Assembly (NCBI GenBank): GCA_020248985.1
Contig: JADCGL010000020.1
Span: 62,001 to 126,000 of the forward strand
From: Telmatospirillum sp.
GTDB taxonomy: Bacteria > Pseudomonadota > Alphaproteobacteria > CACIAM-22H2
DNA length: 64,000 nt
Reading direction: 5' to 3'
The position numbers and the translations under genes are program-made. The notes under the pieces are model-generated. The model saw nothing but the letters and a program-made list of their open reading frames with translations, searched no databases and was not told where the DNA came from. Below are positions 16,780 to 25,698 of the stretch, piece after piece (the first letter of the stretch is position 1; each line of letters opens with the position of its first letter).

Positions 16780-18996
16780 TTACAGACCGCGCAGGGACAA
16801 CTCGCCGAGATTGCGCAGCGCGATCCGGAAAAGGATCGCGGTATCCGGCGGAATTTCGGCGCGCCCGATATTTCGCCTGGTCAAATCGATACCCCAAATG
16901 AAGCAATCGTCTTCGTAGAACAGCGTGGCGCCGGCGACGAGGATGCCGGAGTCGTTTCCCAGCGCTTGGATCAGGCGGCCTTGCGTGCGCCAATTCTCGC
17001 TGAAGACGACGGTCACGCTGTGGCCGAGCTGGTTGAGCGAGGAAACGGCCGTCGGCTGCAGTGCACGGTCGATGCGCGCATGCGAAAGCGAATAGCGCAG
17101 GGCCGTCGGTCCCAGCGACACGCTGCTGACCGACCGCAGAAGCGTCCGGTTCGAATTGTCGGCTTGGAAGCGATACGTCGTCGACAGCCACGGATGCGGC
17201 GTCGCATTGAAACGGCCGACGAAGTCGGAAAAGCGCGTGTCGATGCCGGATCGGGCGGGGGCGGCCGATTCGGCCTTGTAGCGGTATTGCTGGCCGAGAA
17301 ACGCGCCGAAACGCTGGGCCCATATGTTCGAATATTCGGTGTTGAGGCCGTAGATCGTGCGCATGCCGCCTTCGGCGCGGTCGTAGCCCGAGAAGCGGTT
17401 CGGGCGCAGGATGTTCGTGTCGTCGAAGGTGAGCCCCAGGCTGTCTTCGTTGGGCAGGTTGCGCTGGTCGCCGAGATTGGGGGCCGCAAAAGCGCCAGCC
17501 ACAGGTTCGACCAGCAGGCTTGCGGCACCGTTGTTGCGGACCAGCGGGTAGCGCCACGACACGCCCAATTGCGGCAACACGCGCGATTGCACGCCGTCTT
17601 CGGTCGGCCGATAGCCGCCGCCGGTGGTGTTGATATTGGCCGTGTGGAACAGGTCGGTCTGGACGGTGGCGCTGACCGTGTAGATCTCGCCCGTGCGCGT
17701 CGTGTAGGGCAGCGTCCAGCCGCCGACGGCACTGCCGCGCTGCGTGCGCATGCCGTTGCGCCGGTAGATCGACGCGGTGTTGGCGTCGAACTCGAAGCGC
17801 CCGCCCATTGCCCCCGGTTCGCCGATCCAGCTGTAAGCGCCCGCAGGCAGCACCTGCGGCGAGCGTTCGAGGCTGTCTTCGGGCCGCAGGCCCTGGTAGC
17901 TCAAGCCCTGCAGCACCGCATAGCCGCGATCGCGGAAGCCTTCGGTGTAGAGGCGGCTTTCGAAGACGTTCTGGTCCAGAAACGAGAAACGCTGGCGCAG
18001 CCGGTAGCGGTCGATGAAGGTCTTGTCGGTGGCGCGCGCAAGATCGAAGCCCCAGCGCCAATCGTCGTCGATGTCGAAGCGGCCTTTGCCGCTGGCGTAG
18101 CCGCGCGTGTCGCCGAAACCTTCGCCCTCGCGGCGCGTGCGCATGATGGCGGCGTCGAACTGCACCTTGCCGCTGCGTGCGTGCTCGCGATATTCGCCCG
18201 CTAGAATCGGCAGGTCGTTGGTCATCATGATCGGCGTCACGGTCATGTCGGCGGAGGGTCCGAGCGTCCAATAGTAGGGCGTGCCGAACATCGTGCCGAC
18301 CTGGCTCGACGAGGTGATGTCGGGCATCAGGAAGCCCGAGGCGCGCTTTTCCGTGCCGTCGGGATGCGCCATGTAGGGCGTGAAGGCGACGGGCACCCCA
18401 GCCACCTCGAGCCACGCATTGTCGTAGGTGATTTCCTTGGCCGCCTGGTCGTGCGTGATGCGCTCGGCGCGCAGCTGCCACATCGGTGCCCGCGTCGGAT
18501 CCTTCTCGCACGGCTCGCATGGGCTGTACGTGGCGCGCCGCATCACGGTCTTGCTGCCGTCGGCCCGGCGTGCCGTAACGGCGGCAAAGCGCGACTGGTC
18601 CGTCAGCATCGCGCGCAGATTGCGGATCGTGCCGTCGCGCATGTCGCTGGTGAGTTCGACGAAATCGGCGAAAGCCACGTCGCCGCTCGGGTCGAGCAGC
18701 ATGACCCCGCCGGAGGCCGTGACCACGTTCGTGCGCCGATTGTAGGTCAGCGTGTCGGCTTTCAGCAGTCGGGCGCCCTGCGAGATTTCAACCTGGCCGC
18801 GCGCAATCACGAGGCCCAGATCGTCGTCGACCTGGATTTCGTTGGCGCGCACAAGGGCCGGCGCATCCAGCCCGTCGCGCACGGACTGCGCATGGCCGCT
18901 TGCCGCCGCAAACGTCAGGGCTGCGGCGAGTACGACGCGCCGCAAGCCGACGCCGACGGCTGAACCTTTCGTCGTGCGGGGCGAAGACAATGTCAT
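16780..18996 (-). CDS. lptD: LPS-assembly protein LptD
   Basis: The 738 aa outer-membrane protein has a signal peptide (cleavage near A-S-G-H-A-Q at about residue 37), an OstA/LptA-like N-terminal domain (residues about 45-180, with repeated V-x-A-R-G-x-V strands and a C-E-P-C pair) and then the LptD beta-barrel domain. Cysteines sit at the N-terminal domain and near the C-terminus (E-D-D-C-F), as needed for the inter-domain disulfides of LptD. It exports LPS to the cell surface together with LptE. Length fits alphaproteobacterial LptD. Its gene converges on lptE. Confidence 0.92.
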   Translation of the reverse strand: MTLSSPRTTKGSAVGVGLRRVVLAAALTFAAASGHAQSVRDGLDAPALVRANEIQVDDDLGLVIARGQVEISQGARLLKADTLTYNRRTNVVTASGGVMLLDPSGDVAFADFVELTSDMRDGTIRNLRAMLTDQSRFAAVTARRADGSKTVMRRATYSPCEPCEKDPTRAPMWQLRAERITHDQAAKEITYDNAWLEVAGVPVAFTPYMAHPDGTEKRASGFLMPDITSSSQVGTMFGTPYYWTLGPSADMTVTPIMMTNDLPILAGEYREHARSGKVQFDAAIMRTRREGEGFGDTRGYASGKGRFDIDDDWRWGFDLARATDKTFIDRYRLRQRFSFLDQNVFESRLYTEGFRDRGYAVLQGLSYQGLRPEDSLERSPQVLPAGAYSWIGEPGAMGGRFEFDANTASIYRRNGMRTQRGSAVGGWTLPYTTRTGEIYTVSATVQTDLFHTANINTTGGGYRPTEDGVQSRVLPQLGVSWRYPLVRNNGAASLLVEPVAGAFAAPNLGDQRNLPNEDSLGLTFDDTNILRPNRFSGYDRAEGGMRTIYGLNTEYSNIWAQRFGAFLGQQYRYKAESAAPARSGIDTRFSDFVGRFNATPHPWLSTTYRFQADNSNRTLLRSVSSVSLGPTALRYSLSHARIDRALQPTAVSSLNQLGHSVTVVFSENWRTQGRLIQALGNDSGILVAGATLFYEDDCFIWGIDLTRRNIGRAEIPPDTAILFRIALRNLGELSLRGL

Positions 18997-19240
18997 TTGC
19001 GGATCAGGTTGAATCGGCGCGATCTGAAATAATGATGGACTTCGAAGTGCTTACGTCGAATTGGCGGGCATTATAGCGAGGCACCTCGCGAATGCCATTG
19101 GATAAATGCAGCCGCTTTTGCGGCTGAATTCGCGTAAGTTGGGGTCGATCGCAGCGCGACCCACCATCCCTTGCTTGCCCCGCCTGCGACCTGATAAATC
19201 ACAGGCCATATTGCCTACCGCTCTTTGGGAAGGTTCCTGC
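18997..19240. promoter_or_regulatory. Divergent intergenic region with two inverted repeats between lptD and rpe
   Basis: This 244-base spacer lies between the start of lptD (minus) and rpe (plus). It contains a 14-base near-palindrome, gcgaggcacctcgc, at 19076-19089, and a perfect 7-bp stem with a TTTT loop (cagccgcttttgcggctg) at 19109-19126. Neither hairpin is followed by a T run and both genes diverge, so terminator roles are unlikely; operator or 5' UTR structures are more likely. No regulator can be named. Confidence 0.4.
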
Positions 19241-19915
19241 GTGCAACAGCCGATTCGCCTCGCCCCGTCGATTCTGTCGGCCGATTTTGCGCAATTGGGC
19301 GCTGAAGTGCGTGCGATCGACGAAGCCGGTGCCGACTACATCCATGTCGACGTGATGGACGGGCATTTCGTGCCCAACATCACGATCGGCCCCGCGGTCG
19401 TGCGCGCCCTGCGCGCGCACTCGCAGAAAATCTTCGACGTGCATCTGATGATCTCGCCGATCGACCCGTATGTGGCGGCATTCGCCGATGCGGGGGCGGA
19501 CATCATCACGGTCCATCCCGAAGCGGGCCCGCACGTGCACCGCACGCTGCAGCTCATTCGCAGCCTCGGCAAGAAGGCCGGCATTGCGATCAATCCAGGC
19601 ACGCCGGTCGAAGCGGTCGATCCGCTGCTGGCCGATGTCGATCTGGTGCTGGTTATGTCGGTCAATCCCGGCTTCGGCGGGCAGAGTTTCATCTCGGGTG
19701 CCCTCGAGAAAATCGCAGCACTGCGCGCGCGCATCGACCGGATCGTGGCCGGTACCCCGCGCCGAATCGATCTCCAGGTCGACGGCGGCATCAACCAGCA
19801 GACCGCCCGGCTCGTCCGCAAGGCAGGTGCCGACGTGCTCGTGGCAGGTACGGCCGGTTTTGCCGGCGGCCCCGCCAACTACGCCGAGAATCTGCGGCGG
19901 CTGCGCGAGCTTTGA
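19241..19915 (+). CDS. rpe: Ribulose-phosphate 3-epimerase
   Basis: The 224 aa TIM-barrel enzyme interconverts ribulose 5-phosphate and xylulose 5-phosphate in the pentose phosphate pathway. It has the family N-terminus A-P-S-I-L-S-A-D-F, H-V-D-V-M-D-G-H-F-V-P-N near residue 36 (metal His and Asp), V-H-L-M-I near 67, M-S-V-N-P-G-F-G-G-Q near 145 and D-G-G-I-N near 179. GTG at 19241 was chosen because GGGAAGG lies upstream and the family N-terminus follows at once; an in-frame extension back to 19106 is rejected. The heparinase-like gene follows immediately, as in other alphaproteobacteria. Confidence 0.95.
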   Translation: MQQPIRLAPSILSADFAQLGAEVRAIDEAGADYIHVDVMDGHFVPNITIGPAVVRALRAHSQKIFDVHLMISPIDPYVAAFADAGADIITVHPEAGPHVHRTLQLIRSLGKKAGIAINPGTPVEAVDPLLADVDLVLVMSVNPGFGGQSFISGALEKIAALRARIDRIVAGTPRRIDLQVDGGINQQTARLVRKAGADVLVAGTAGFAGGPANYAENLRRLREL

Positions 19916-19917
19916 CG

Positions 19918-21555
19918 ATGGCCCGTGCGCGGCAGCGCTCCCGCTGGTCGGATTTCTGGAACGGCACGCCGCTCTACCGTCTGCTGATCGGCGGGCGGAC
20001 CGTCGCGCGGCTCGCACGCTTGGCCCCCGAACCGCTGCCCGGCGCGCGCGCGCGCGGCGAAGCGATCGTTGCAGGCAAGCTCGTTTGCGCCGGGCGCGCA
20101 TTGCCTGCCGAACGGCCGGACTGGATGGCCGCCGACCTGAGCCAGGCAGCCCTCGAAGAGCTCAACGGCTTCGCCTGGCTCGACGATCTTGCGGCCGTGG
20201 CAAGCGAGACGGCCCAGTCGCGCGCTCGCGCGCTCGTCGAAGACTGGATCCTCGCCTATCCCAAATGGCGTCCGGTTCTGTGGGATGCGGAGACGACCGG
20301 GCGGCGTTTGGCCGCATGGCTTGCGCATGCCCCCTTCCTGTCGCGCGGCGAGGGCGATCGGCTGGGGCCCATGCTGCTGCAGTCGGCCACGCGCCAAGCC
20401 CGCCATCTCGCGCGCTGCGTGCGCGCCGCACCGCGCGGTTTGCCGCGGCTGCAAGCGCTCAAAGGCCTCGTCTATGCGCATGCCTGCGGCCTGCTCGACG
20501 AGCGAGCCTTGAGTGCTGTCGCCCAGCGCCTAGCGATCGAAGCCCAGCGCCAGCTTGCCGCCGACGGGTTCCATTTGAGCCGCGGTGCGCGCGCCCAGCT
20601 CGAGGCTTTGTCGATCCTCGCCGATTCGCGCCTTGCCATCGAAGCGGCCGGTGCGCTCGTGCCCGAGGCCTTGCATCGCGCCATCGAAAAACTTGCCCCG
20701 GCGTTGCGCTTTTTCCGGCACGGCGACGGCGGGCTTGCACTGTTCGAAAACTCGAACGTCGAAACCGCTGCCTTGGTCGATACCGTGCTGGTGCGCGCGC
20801 AATGGCCCGATCCGCCGCCCGAGCGCGCCGTGTCGATCGGCTTCGAGCGCGTCGTCGCCGACCGCGTGCTGTTGTTCGTGGATGCTGGGCTGCCGCCCGA
20901 AGAAGGCTTCGACCGCCACGCGCACGCGGGCGCACTCGCCTTCGAATTGTCGTCGGGCAAGGAACGTATCGTCGCCAATTGCGGTGCCGGCCCGCAGGAC
21001 GATTCCGAGTGGGCGCTCGCCTTGCGCGCGACGGCAGCCCACTCGACGCTTACGCTCGAAGACACGAGTTCGAGCGAACCCGTGCCAGGCGGTTTGCGTC
21101 GTCGCCTGAAAAAAGTGTCGGTCGCGCGCGACGAGGCCGACGGCAATGTTTGGCTCGATCTGAGCCACGACGGCTACGTGGCGGATTTCGGCTTCGTGCA
21201 TCGCCGCCGCATCTTCGTGGCCGGCGACGGGCTCGATGTGCGCGGCGAAGATTCGCTGCTGCCGGCGGTAGGTTCGACACCTTCGCCCTCGGCGCGCTTT
21301 GCCATCCGCTTCCATCTCTATCCGGACATCCAGGCTTCGGTGATCCAGAACGGCGCTGCGGCCTTGCTGCGCACGCCGCGCGGCCAGGCCTGGCGGCTGC
21401 AGATCGCAGGAGCCGCCCTCGAGCTTGGCGAGAGCGTATCCTTTGCCCAGCGCGGCTCGGCACGGCGTGCCGAACAGCTCGTCGCGGCCGGTACGGCTGG
21501 TGCTCAGGGCATGTCGGTCAAATGGGCCTTCAAACGAATCCAAGGCGAGCGTTAG
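19918..21555 (+). CDS. Heparinase II/III family protein
   Basis: This 545 aa protein has an N-terminal helical toroid (residues about 30-270, with F-N-G-T-P-L-Y near residue 14) and a C-terminal beta-sandwich with a H-A-H-A-G-A-L-A-F-E segment near 338, matching the heparinase II/III-like family. Secreted members are polysaccharide lyases, but no signal peptide is visible here. The alphaproteobacterial homologues next to rpe are of unknown substrate. ATG at 19918 is preferred; a TTG at 19912 overlapping the rpe stop is possible. It probably acts on a cell-envelope or intracellular uronate-containing polymer, which is inference. Confidence 0.78.
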   Translation: MARARQRSRWSDFWNGTPLYRLLIGGRTVARLARLAPEPLPGARARGEAIVAGKLVCAGRALPAERPDWMAADLSQAALEELNGFAWLDDLAAVASETAQSRARALVEDWILAYPKWRPVLWDAETTGRRLAAWLAHAPFLSRGEGDRLGPMLLQSATRQARHLARCVRAAPRGLPRLQALKGLVYAHACGLLDERALSAVAQRLAIEAQRQLAADGFHLSRGARAQLEALSILADSRLAIEAAGALVPEALHRAIEKLAPALRFFRHGDGGLALFENSNVETAALVDTVLVRAQWPDPPPERAVSIGFERVVADRVLLFVDAGLPPEEGFDRHAHAGALAFELSSGKERIVANCGAGPQDDSEWALALRATAAHSTLTLEDTSSSEPVPGGLRRRLKKVSVARDEADGNVWLDLSHDGYVADFGFVHRRRIFVAGDGLDVRGEDSLLPAVGSTPSPSARFAIRFHLYPDIQASVIQNGAAALLRTPRGQAWRLQIAGAALELGESVSFAQRGSARRAEQLVAAGTAGAQGMSVKWAFKRIQGER

Positions 21556-21566
21556 GCGAAAACGAC

Positions 21567-22562
21567 ATGGGCAGCGACAATAAGGCGAGCGTGCTTGTCA
21601 CCGGCGGGGCAGGCTTTGTGGGTGCGCATGTGTGCCGCGCTTTGGCGCTGGCGGGCCATCGACCCGTCGCGTTCGACAATCTCAGTGCCGGCCATCGCGA
21701 CTTCGTGCGCTGGGGCCCGCTCGTCGAAGGCGAAGTCGGCGATGCCGCAGCACTCGATGCGGCGATCGCCGCCCACGGCATTCGCGCTTGCGTGCATTTG
21801 GCGGGCTCGATCGAGGTCGGCCTCTCGGTCAAAGAACCGGTGCGCTTCTGGCAGAACAATGTTTCGACGACATTGGTGCTGCTCGACCGGCTGCAGGCAG
21901 CGGGCGTGAAGGCGTTTGTGTTCTCGTCGACCGCGGCCGTCTACGGCATGCCCGAACAGGTGCCGATGGCCGAAGACCATCCCAAGCGGCCGACCAATCC
22001 CTACGGCGAAACCAAGCTCGCGGTCGAACAGATCCTGGCCGCCCAAGCGCGGGCGACGGGCCTGTCGTGGATCGCGTTCCGCTATTTCAACGCGGCGGGG
22101 GCGGCCTGGGCCGACGGAATCGGCGAAGACCATTCGCCCGAAAGCCATCTCATTCCGCTCGCCTGCCAAGCCGCGATGGGCATTCGCCCGCCGCTCACGA
22201 TCTTCGGTACCGACTATCCCACGCCGGACGGAACGGCTTTGCGCGACTATATCCACGTGGCCGATCTCGGGGCCGCCCATGTGCTTGGCATCGAGCGCGC
22301 CTTGGCGGGGCCGGTTGCCGCCGCCTTCAATCTCGGCACGGGCCAGGGCTATTCGGTGCGCGACGTCGTCGAGACTGTCGCGCGCGTGGCGGGCAAGCCC
22401 GTGCCGCACAGTTTCGGCAAACGTCGCGACGGCGACAGCCCGGCCCTTGTTGCCGATCCGGCGGCCGCCAAACGCGAACTCGGCTGGCTGCCGACGCATT
22501 CGGACCTTGCGCGCATCGTCGCCGATGCGTGGGCCTGGCATCAGCTGCGCCACAAAATCTAA
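21567..22562 (+). CDS. galE: UDP-glucose 4-epimerase
   Basis: The 331 aa extended SDR enzyme has the N-terminal T-G-G-A-G-F-V-G-A-H motif near residue 11, catalytic S-S-T-A-A-V-Y-G near 116 and Y-G-E-T-K near 142, and R-Y-F-N-A-A-G-A near 170, the last being diagnostic for GalE. D-G-T-A-L-R-D-Y-I-H-V-A-D-L near 218 is also typical. It interconverts UDP-glucose and UDP-galactose for surface polysaccharide synthesis. The start lies 11 bases after the heparinase gene and the stop overlaps by four bases the stop of the convergent rfbG-like gene. Confidence 0.92.
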   Translation: MGSDNKASVLVTGGAGFVGAHVCRALALAGHRPVAFDNLSAGHRDFVRWGPLVEGEVGDAAALDAAIAAHGIRACVHLAGSIEVGLSVKEPVRFWQNNVSTTLVLLDRLQAAGVKAFVFSSTAAVYGMPEQVPMAEDHPKRPTNPYGETKLAVEQILAAQARATGLSWIAFRYFNAAGAAWADGIGEDHSPESHLIPLACQAAMGIRPPLTIFGTDYPTPDGTALRDYIHVADLGAAHVLGIERALAGPVAAAFNLGTGQGYSVRDVVETVARVAGKPVPHSFGKRRDGDSPALVADPAAAKRELGWLPTHSDLARIVADAWAWHQLRHKI

Positions 22563-23581
22563 AGCTTCGAAAACGCCTCGATCTGCGCGCGCGTGAATTT
22601 GCGCATGTCGGCGCCGTCGCGCCACGCGCGATACCAAGCGGCCGTCCAGGCCATCGCCGTTTGGAAATCGAGCTTGGGCGCCCAGCCCAGCGTGTCGCGC
22701 GCGTGGGCGGCCGACAGCGTCAGATACGGCGCTTCGGGCGGCGGATTGGCGTTTTCGATCGTCCAACCGGGTTTGCCGTCGAACGCCTTGCCGAATTCCT
22801 CGACGACCTCGCGCACGGTGCGCCGTGCGGCTGCCTCTGGCCCGAAATTGAAGGCGCCGTCGCAGCCCTTTTCCAAAATCGCCAGATAGCCCGCCAGCGG
22901 GTCGAGCACGTGCTGCCACGGGCGCACGGCCTCGGGTCGGCGCAGCACAAGCGTGCTGTTCGCCGCGAGGGCGCGCACTGCGTCGGGCACGATGCGATAG
23001 GCCGCCCAATCGCCGCCGCCGATCACGTTGCCGGCCCGCGCGGTCGCGAGCGGCACCTTGCCCGCGAAATAGCTGCTGCGGAAACTATCGACTGTGATTT
23101 CGCACGCCGCCTTGCTGGCCGAATAGGGATCGTGGCCGCCGAGCCGATCGGCTTCGACGAAGGCGTGCGGGCTGCCGTCGTTGGCGTAGACCTTGTCGCT
23201 GGTCACGACCAGAATCGCTTTGGGGCTTGCGTTGCGGCACGCATCGAGCACATGGGCCGTGCCGACCACGTTGGTGGCGAAGGTTTCGACCGGGGCCGCC
23301 AGCGACGGCAGCACCAACGGCTGGGCCGCCATATGCACCACGTAGTCCGGTGCGAAATCGTCGAACGCCTTGCGCACGAGGGCTGCATCGCGAATGTCGC
23401 CTTGCGTGTGCGCGGCACACAGCGCCGCGCCGTCGATCAGCGCAAACAGCGACGGCTCGCTCGGCGGGGCGAGGGCAAAGCCCGAGACCTTGGCGCCGAG
23501 CATGTCGAGCCATGCCAGCAGCCACGCGCCTTTGAAGCCGGTGTGTCCGGTCAGCAGCACGCGCTTGCCCGAAAAATTCAT
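22559..23581 (-). CDS. rfbG: CDP-glucose 4,6-dehydratase
   Basis: The 340 aa SDR enzyme forms CDP-4-keto-6-deoxy-D-glucose from CDP-glucose, the entry to 3,6-dideoxyhexoses. It begins with G-K-R-V-L-L-T-G-H-T-G-F-K-G-A-W near residue 5, the signature of the RfbG branch, then M-A-A-Q-P-L-V near 81, T-S-D-K-V-Y near 121 and Y-S-A-S-K near 146. Its start overlaps the rsmB stop (ATGA), so it is translated from the rsmB message. No glucose-1-phosphate cytidylyltransferase (RfbF) or later dideoxysugar enzyme is in the window. Confidence 0.88.
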   Translation of the reverse strand: MNFSGKRVLLTGHTGFKGAWLLAWLDMLGAKVSGFALAPPSEPSLFALIDGAALCAAHTQGDIRDAALVRKAFDDFAPDYVVHMAAQPLVLPSLAAPVETFATNVVGTAHVLDACRNASPKAILVVTSDKVYANDGSPHAFVEADRLGGHDPYSASKAACEITVDSFRSSYFAGKVPLATARAGNVIGGGDWAAYRIVPDAVRALAANSTLVLRRPEAVRPWQHVLDPLAGYLAILEKGCDGAFNFGPEAAARRTVREVVEEFGKAFDGKPGWTIENANPPPEAPYLTLSAAHARDTLGWAPKLDFQTAMAWTAAWYRAWRDGADMRKFTRAQIEAFSKL

Positions 23582-24879
23582 GCCCCGCTCCGCTTCAGTC
23601 GGGCTGCGAAGAAACCGTCCATGCCGCCCCGATCCGCCCAATGGCTCGGCAGCGTCGCAAGATCGCCGTCTTTGGACAAGAGCGCGTCCGTGCCGGCGAT
23701 TTCGCCGGGGCCAAGCGGCAGGCGCTTGAAAGCCGCGTTGCGCGCGAGGAAGGCCGCGATACGGCTGCGCCCTTCGCGCGGATCGAGCGAACAGACCGCA
23801 TAGACGAGCGTGCCGCCGGGTGCGGTCATCTCGGCCGCCGCATCGAGCATGCGGTCTTGCACATCGACGAGCTTGGCCGCATCGAGCGGCGATTTGAGAT
23901 AGGCGATCTCGGGATGGCGGCGCAGCGTGCCGGTGGCGGTGCAGGGTGCGTCGAGCAGCACATGCGAAAACGTCTGCGCCGGACGCCAATCGGCCAGATC
24001 GCCGGCAACCGTTTGGGCGACAAGCCCGACGCGTTGCAGATTCTCGGTTACGCGCCGCAGCCGTTTCGACGACTGATCGACCGCCAACACCTCGGCGCCG
24101 GCAGCGGCGAGCTGCATGGTTTTGCCGCCGGGTGCGGCACACAGATCGAGTACGCGAGCCCCCGCCACGTCGCCAAGCAACCGTGCCGGCAATGCGGCCG
24201 CCGCGTCCTGCACCCACCAGGCACCCTCAGCAAATCCGGGCAGCTCGGCAACATTGCCGCTGTCGGCCAGCCGCAACGTGCCGGTCGGCAATACCGTTGC
24301 CCCCAGGCGCGTGGCCCAATCGCCCATATCGCTCTTGAGCGTGATGTCGAGCGGCGGTTCAAGCGCATGCACGGCAGCGACAGCACGCGCCGTTTCCTCG
24401 CCATACGCGGTCGACAGGATGTGCCACAGCCAGGGCGGCGTATCGAGGCGGGCGGCGTCGCATGCGGCGAGCAGCTCTTTGCCTTCGCGCGCCACGCGGC
24501 GCAGCACGGCATTGACCACGCCGCGCAAGGCCGCTTCGCGCGCGCCGCACAGTTCGACCGTCTCGCCGACAGCCGCATGGGCGGGCGTGTCGAGCAGCAG
24601 CAATTGGGCCGCACCCAAGCGCAGAATATTCAGGATCGGCGGCGGCGGGGTGCCGCGGTCGAGGCATTTGGCGAGGACGGCGTCGAGCGAGCCCATGCGC
24701 CGCAGCACGCTTGCCGCAAGCAGGCGCGCGAACGCGCGGTCGCGCGGCTCGAGGCGATGCAATTCCGGCAGATTCGCCGCCGCATCGTCGAGCGTGCGCA
24801 GCTTGAAGACGACACGATCCAGCATTTCGCGCGCAAGCGCACGCGCGGTGAGCGGCAAGACGTGTTTTGCGTGCGCCAT
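23578..24879 (-). CDS. rsmB: 16S rRNA (cytosine-967-C5)-methyltransferase RsmB
   Basis: The 433 aa protein pairs an N-terminal NusB-like helical domain (residues about 15-145) with a class I methyltransferase domain. The SAM motif is D-L-C-A-A-P-G-G-K-T near residue 240. The catalytic cysteines are in D-A-P-C-T-A-T-G-T near 306 and A-V-C-S-L near 357. It methylates C967 of 16S rRNA. The start at 24879 matches the family length. Being upstream of and overlapping with rfbG is an odd pairing of a ribosome-modification gene with a sugar gene. Confidence 0.92.
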   Translation of the reverse strand: MAHAKHVLPLTARALAREMLDRVVFKLRTLDDAAANLPELHRLEPRDRAFARLLAASVLRRMGSLDAVLAKCLDRGTPPPPILNILRLGAAQLLLLDTPAHAAVGETVELCGAREAALRGVVNAVLRRVAREGKELLAACDAARLDTPPWLWHILSTAYGEETARAVAAVHALEPPLDITLKSDMGDWATRLGATVLPTGTLRLADSGNVAELPGFAEGAWWVQDAAAALPARLLGDVAGARVLDLCAAPGGKTMQLAAAGAEVLAVDQSSKRLRRVTENLQRVGLVAQTVAGDLADWRPAQTFSHVLLDAPCTATGTLRRHPEIAYLKSPLDAAKLVDVQDRMLDAAAEMTAPGGTLVYAVCSLDPREGRSRIAAFLARNAAFKRLPLGPGEIAGTDALLSKDGDLATLPSHWADRGGMDGFFAARLKRSGA

Positions 24880-24908
24880 AGAGGCGACCGGCCTGACCGC
24901 AGCCGCGC

Positions 24909-25565
24909 TCAGAGGATCGACTGGCCGGTCTTCTTCCAGTCGGCGTTGAATTGGGCCAAGCCCTTGTCGGTCAGCGGATGGTTGAAGAGCTGCTTCAGCG
25001 TGGCGGGCGGCATCGTCGCCACATGCGCACCCATCTTGGCCGATTCGACGATATGCACGGGATGGCGCACCGAGGCCACCAGCACTTCGGTTTTCAGGGT
25101 TGGATATTGGCGGTAGATCGTGCAGATATCCGCGATCAGATTGAGGCCGTTGGTGCCGATATCGTCGAGCCGGCCGACGAACGGCGAAATGTAGGTAGCC
25201 CCTGCCTTGGCGGCCAGCAGCGCTTGGGCGGCACTGAAGCACAAGGTCACGTTGACCTTGGTACCTTCGTTGGCAAGCGCGTAGCAGGTTTTGAGGCCGT
25301 CCACGGTCAGCGGCACTTTGACGGCGACGTTCTTGGCGATCTTGGCGAGCTTGCGGCCCTCTTTGAGCATCGTGTCGAAGTCGTTGGCGGTCACCTCGGC
25401 GCTGACGGGGCCGGGGACCAGCGCGCAGATTTCGGCCACCACTTCGAGGAAATTGCGCCCGCTTTTGGCGATCAGCGACGGGTTGGTCGTGACACCGTCG
25501 ACGAGACCCGTCATGGCGGCTTCGCGAATTTCCGAAACTTCGGCGGTGTCGATGAAGAATTTCAT
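24909..25565 (-). CDS. Transaldolase-type fructose-6-phosphate aldolase
   Basis: The 218 aa protein is a small TalC/FSA-type member of the transaldolase family. M-K-F-F-I-D-T-A starts it, followed by G-V-T-T-N-P-S-L near residue 24, V-A-V-K-V-P-L-T near 81 with the Schiff-base Lys84, and F-S-A-A-Q-A near 108. [10 protein letters not shown] near 125 follows. Such proteins act as transaldolases or as dihydroxyacetone-using fructose-6-phosphate aldolases; the sequence alone does not separate them. It lies 29 bases upstream of rsmB on the same strand and together with rpe suggests pentose phosphate metabolism. Confidence 0.88.
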   Translation of the reverse strand: MKFFIDTAEVSEIREAAMTGLVDGVTTNPSLIAKSGRNFLEVVAEICALVPGPVSAEVTANDFDTMLKEGRKLAKIAKNVAVKVPLTVDGLKTCYALANEGTKVNVTLCFSAAQALLAAKAGATYISPFVGRLDDIGTNGLNLIADICTIYRQYPTLKTEVLVASVRHPVHIVESAKMGAHVATMPPATLKQLFNHPLTDKGLAQFNADWKKTGQSIL

Positions 25566-25698
25566 GGCTTCTTCCTGCAGGGGCTAGGGCACGGCGGGCA
25601 TAATTCGGCTTCTGGCGCGCAAAAACAAGCGAAGAAAAAGCATGGTTTGAACGCGGCTGCGCGCTGTCTATGCTTGGGCGCTGACGGAGGCGCGTGGC

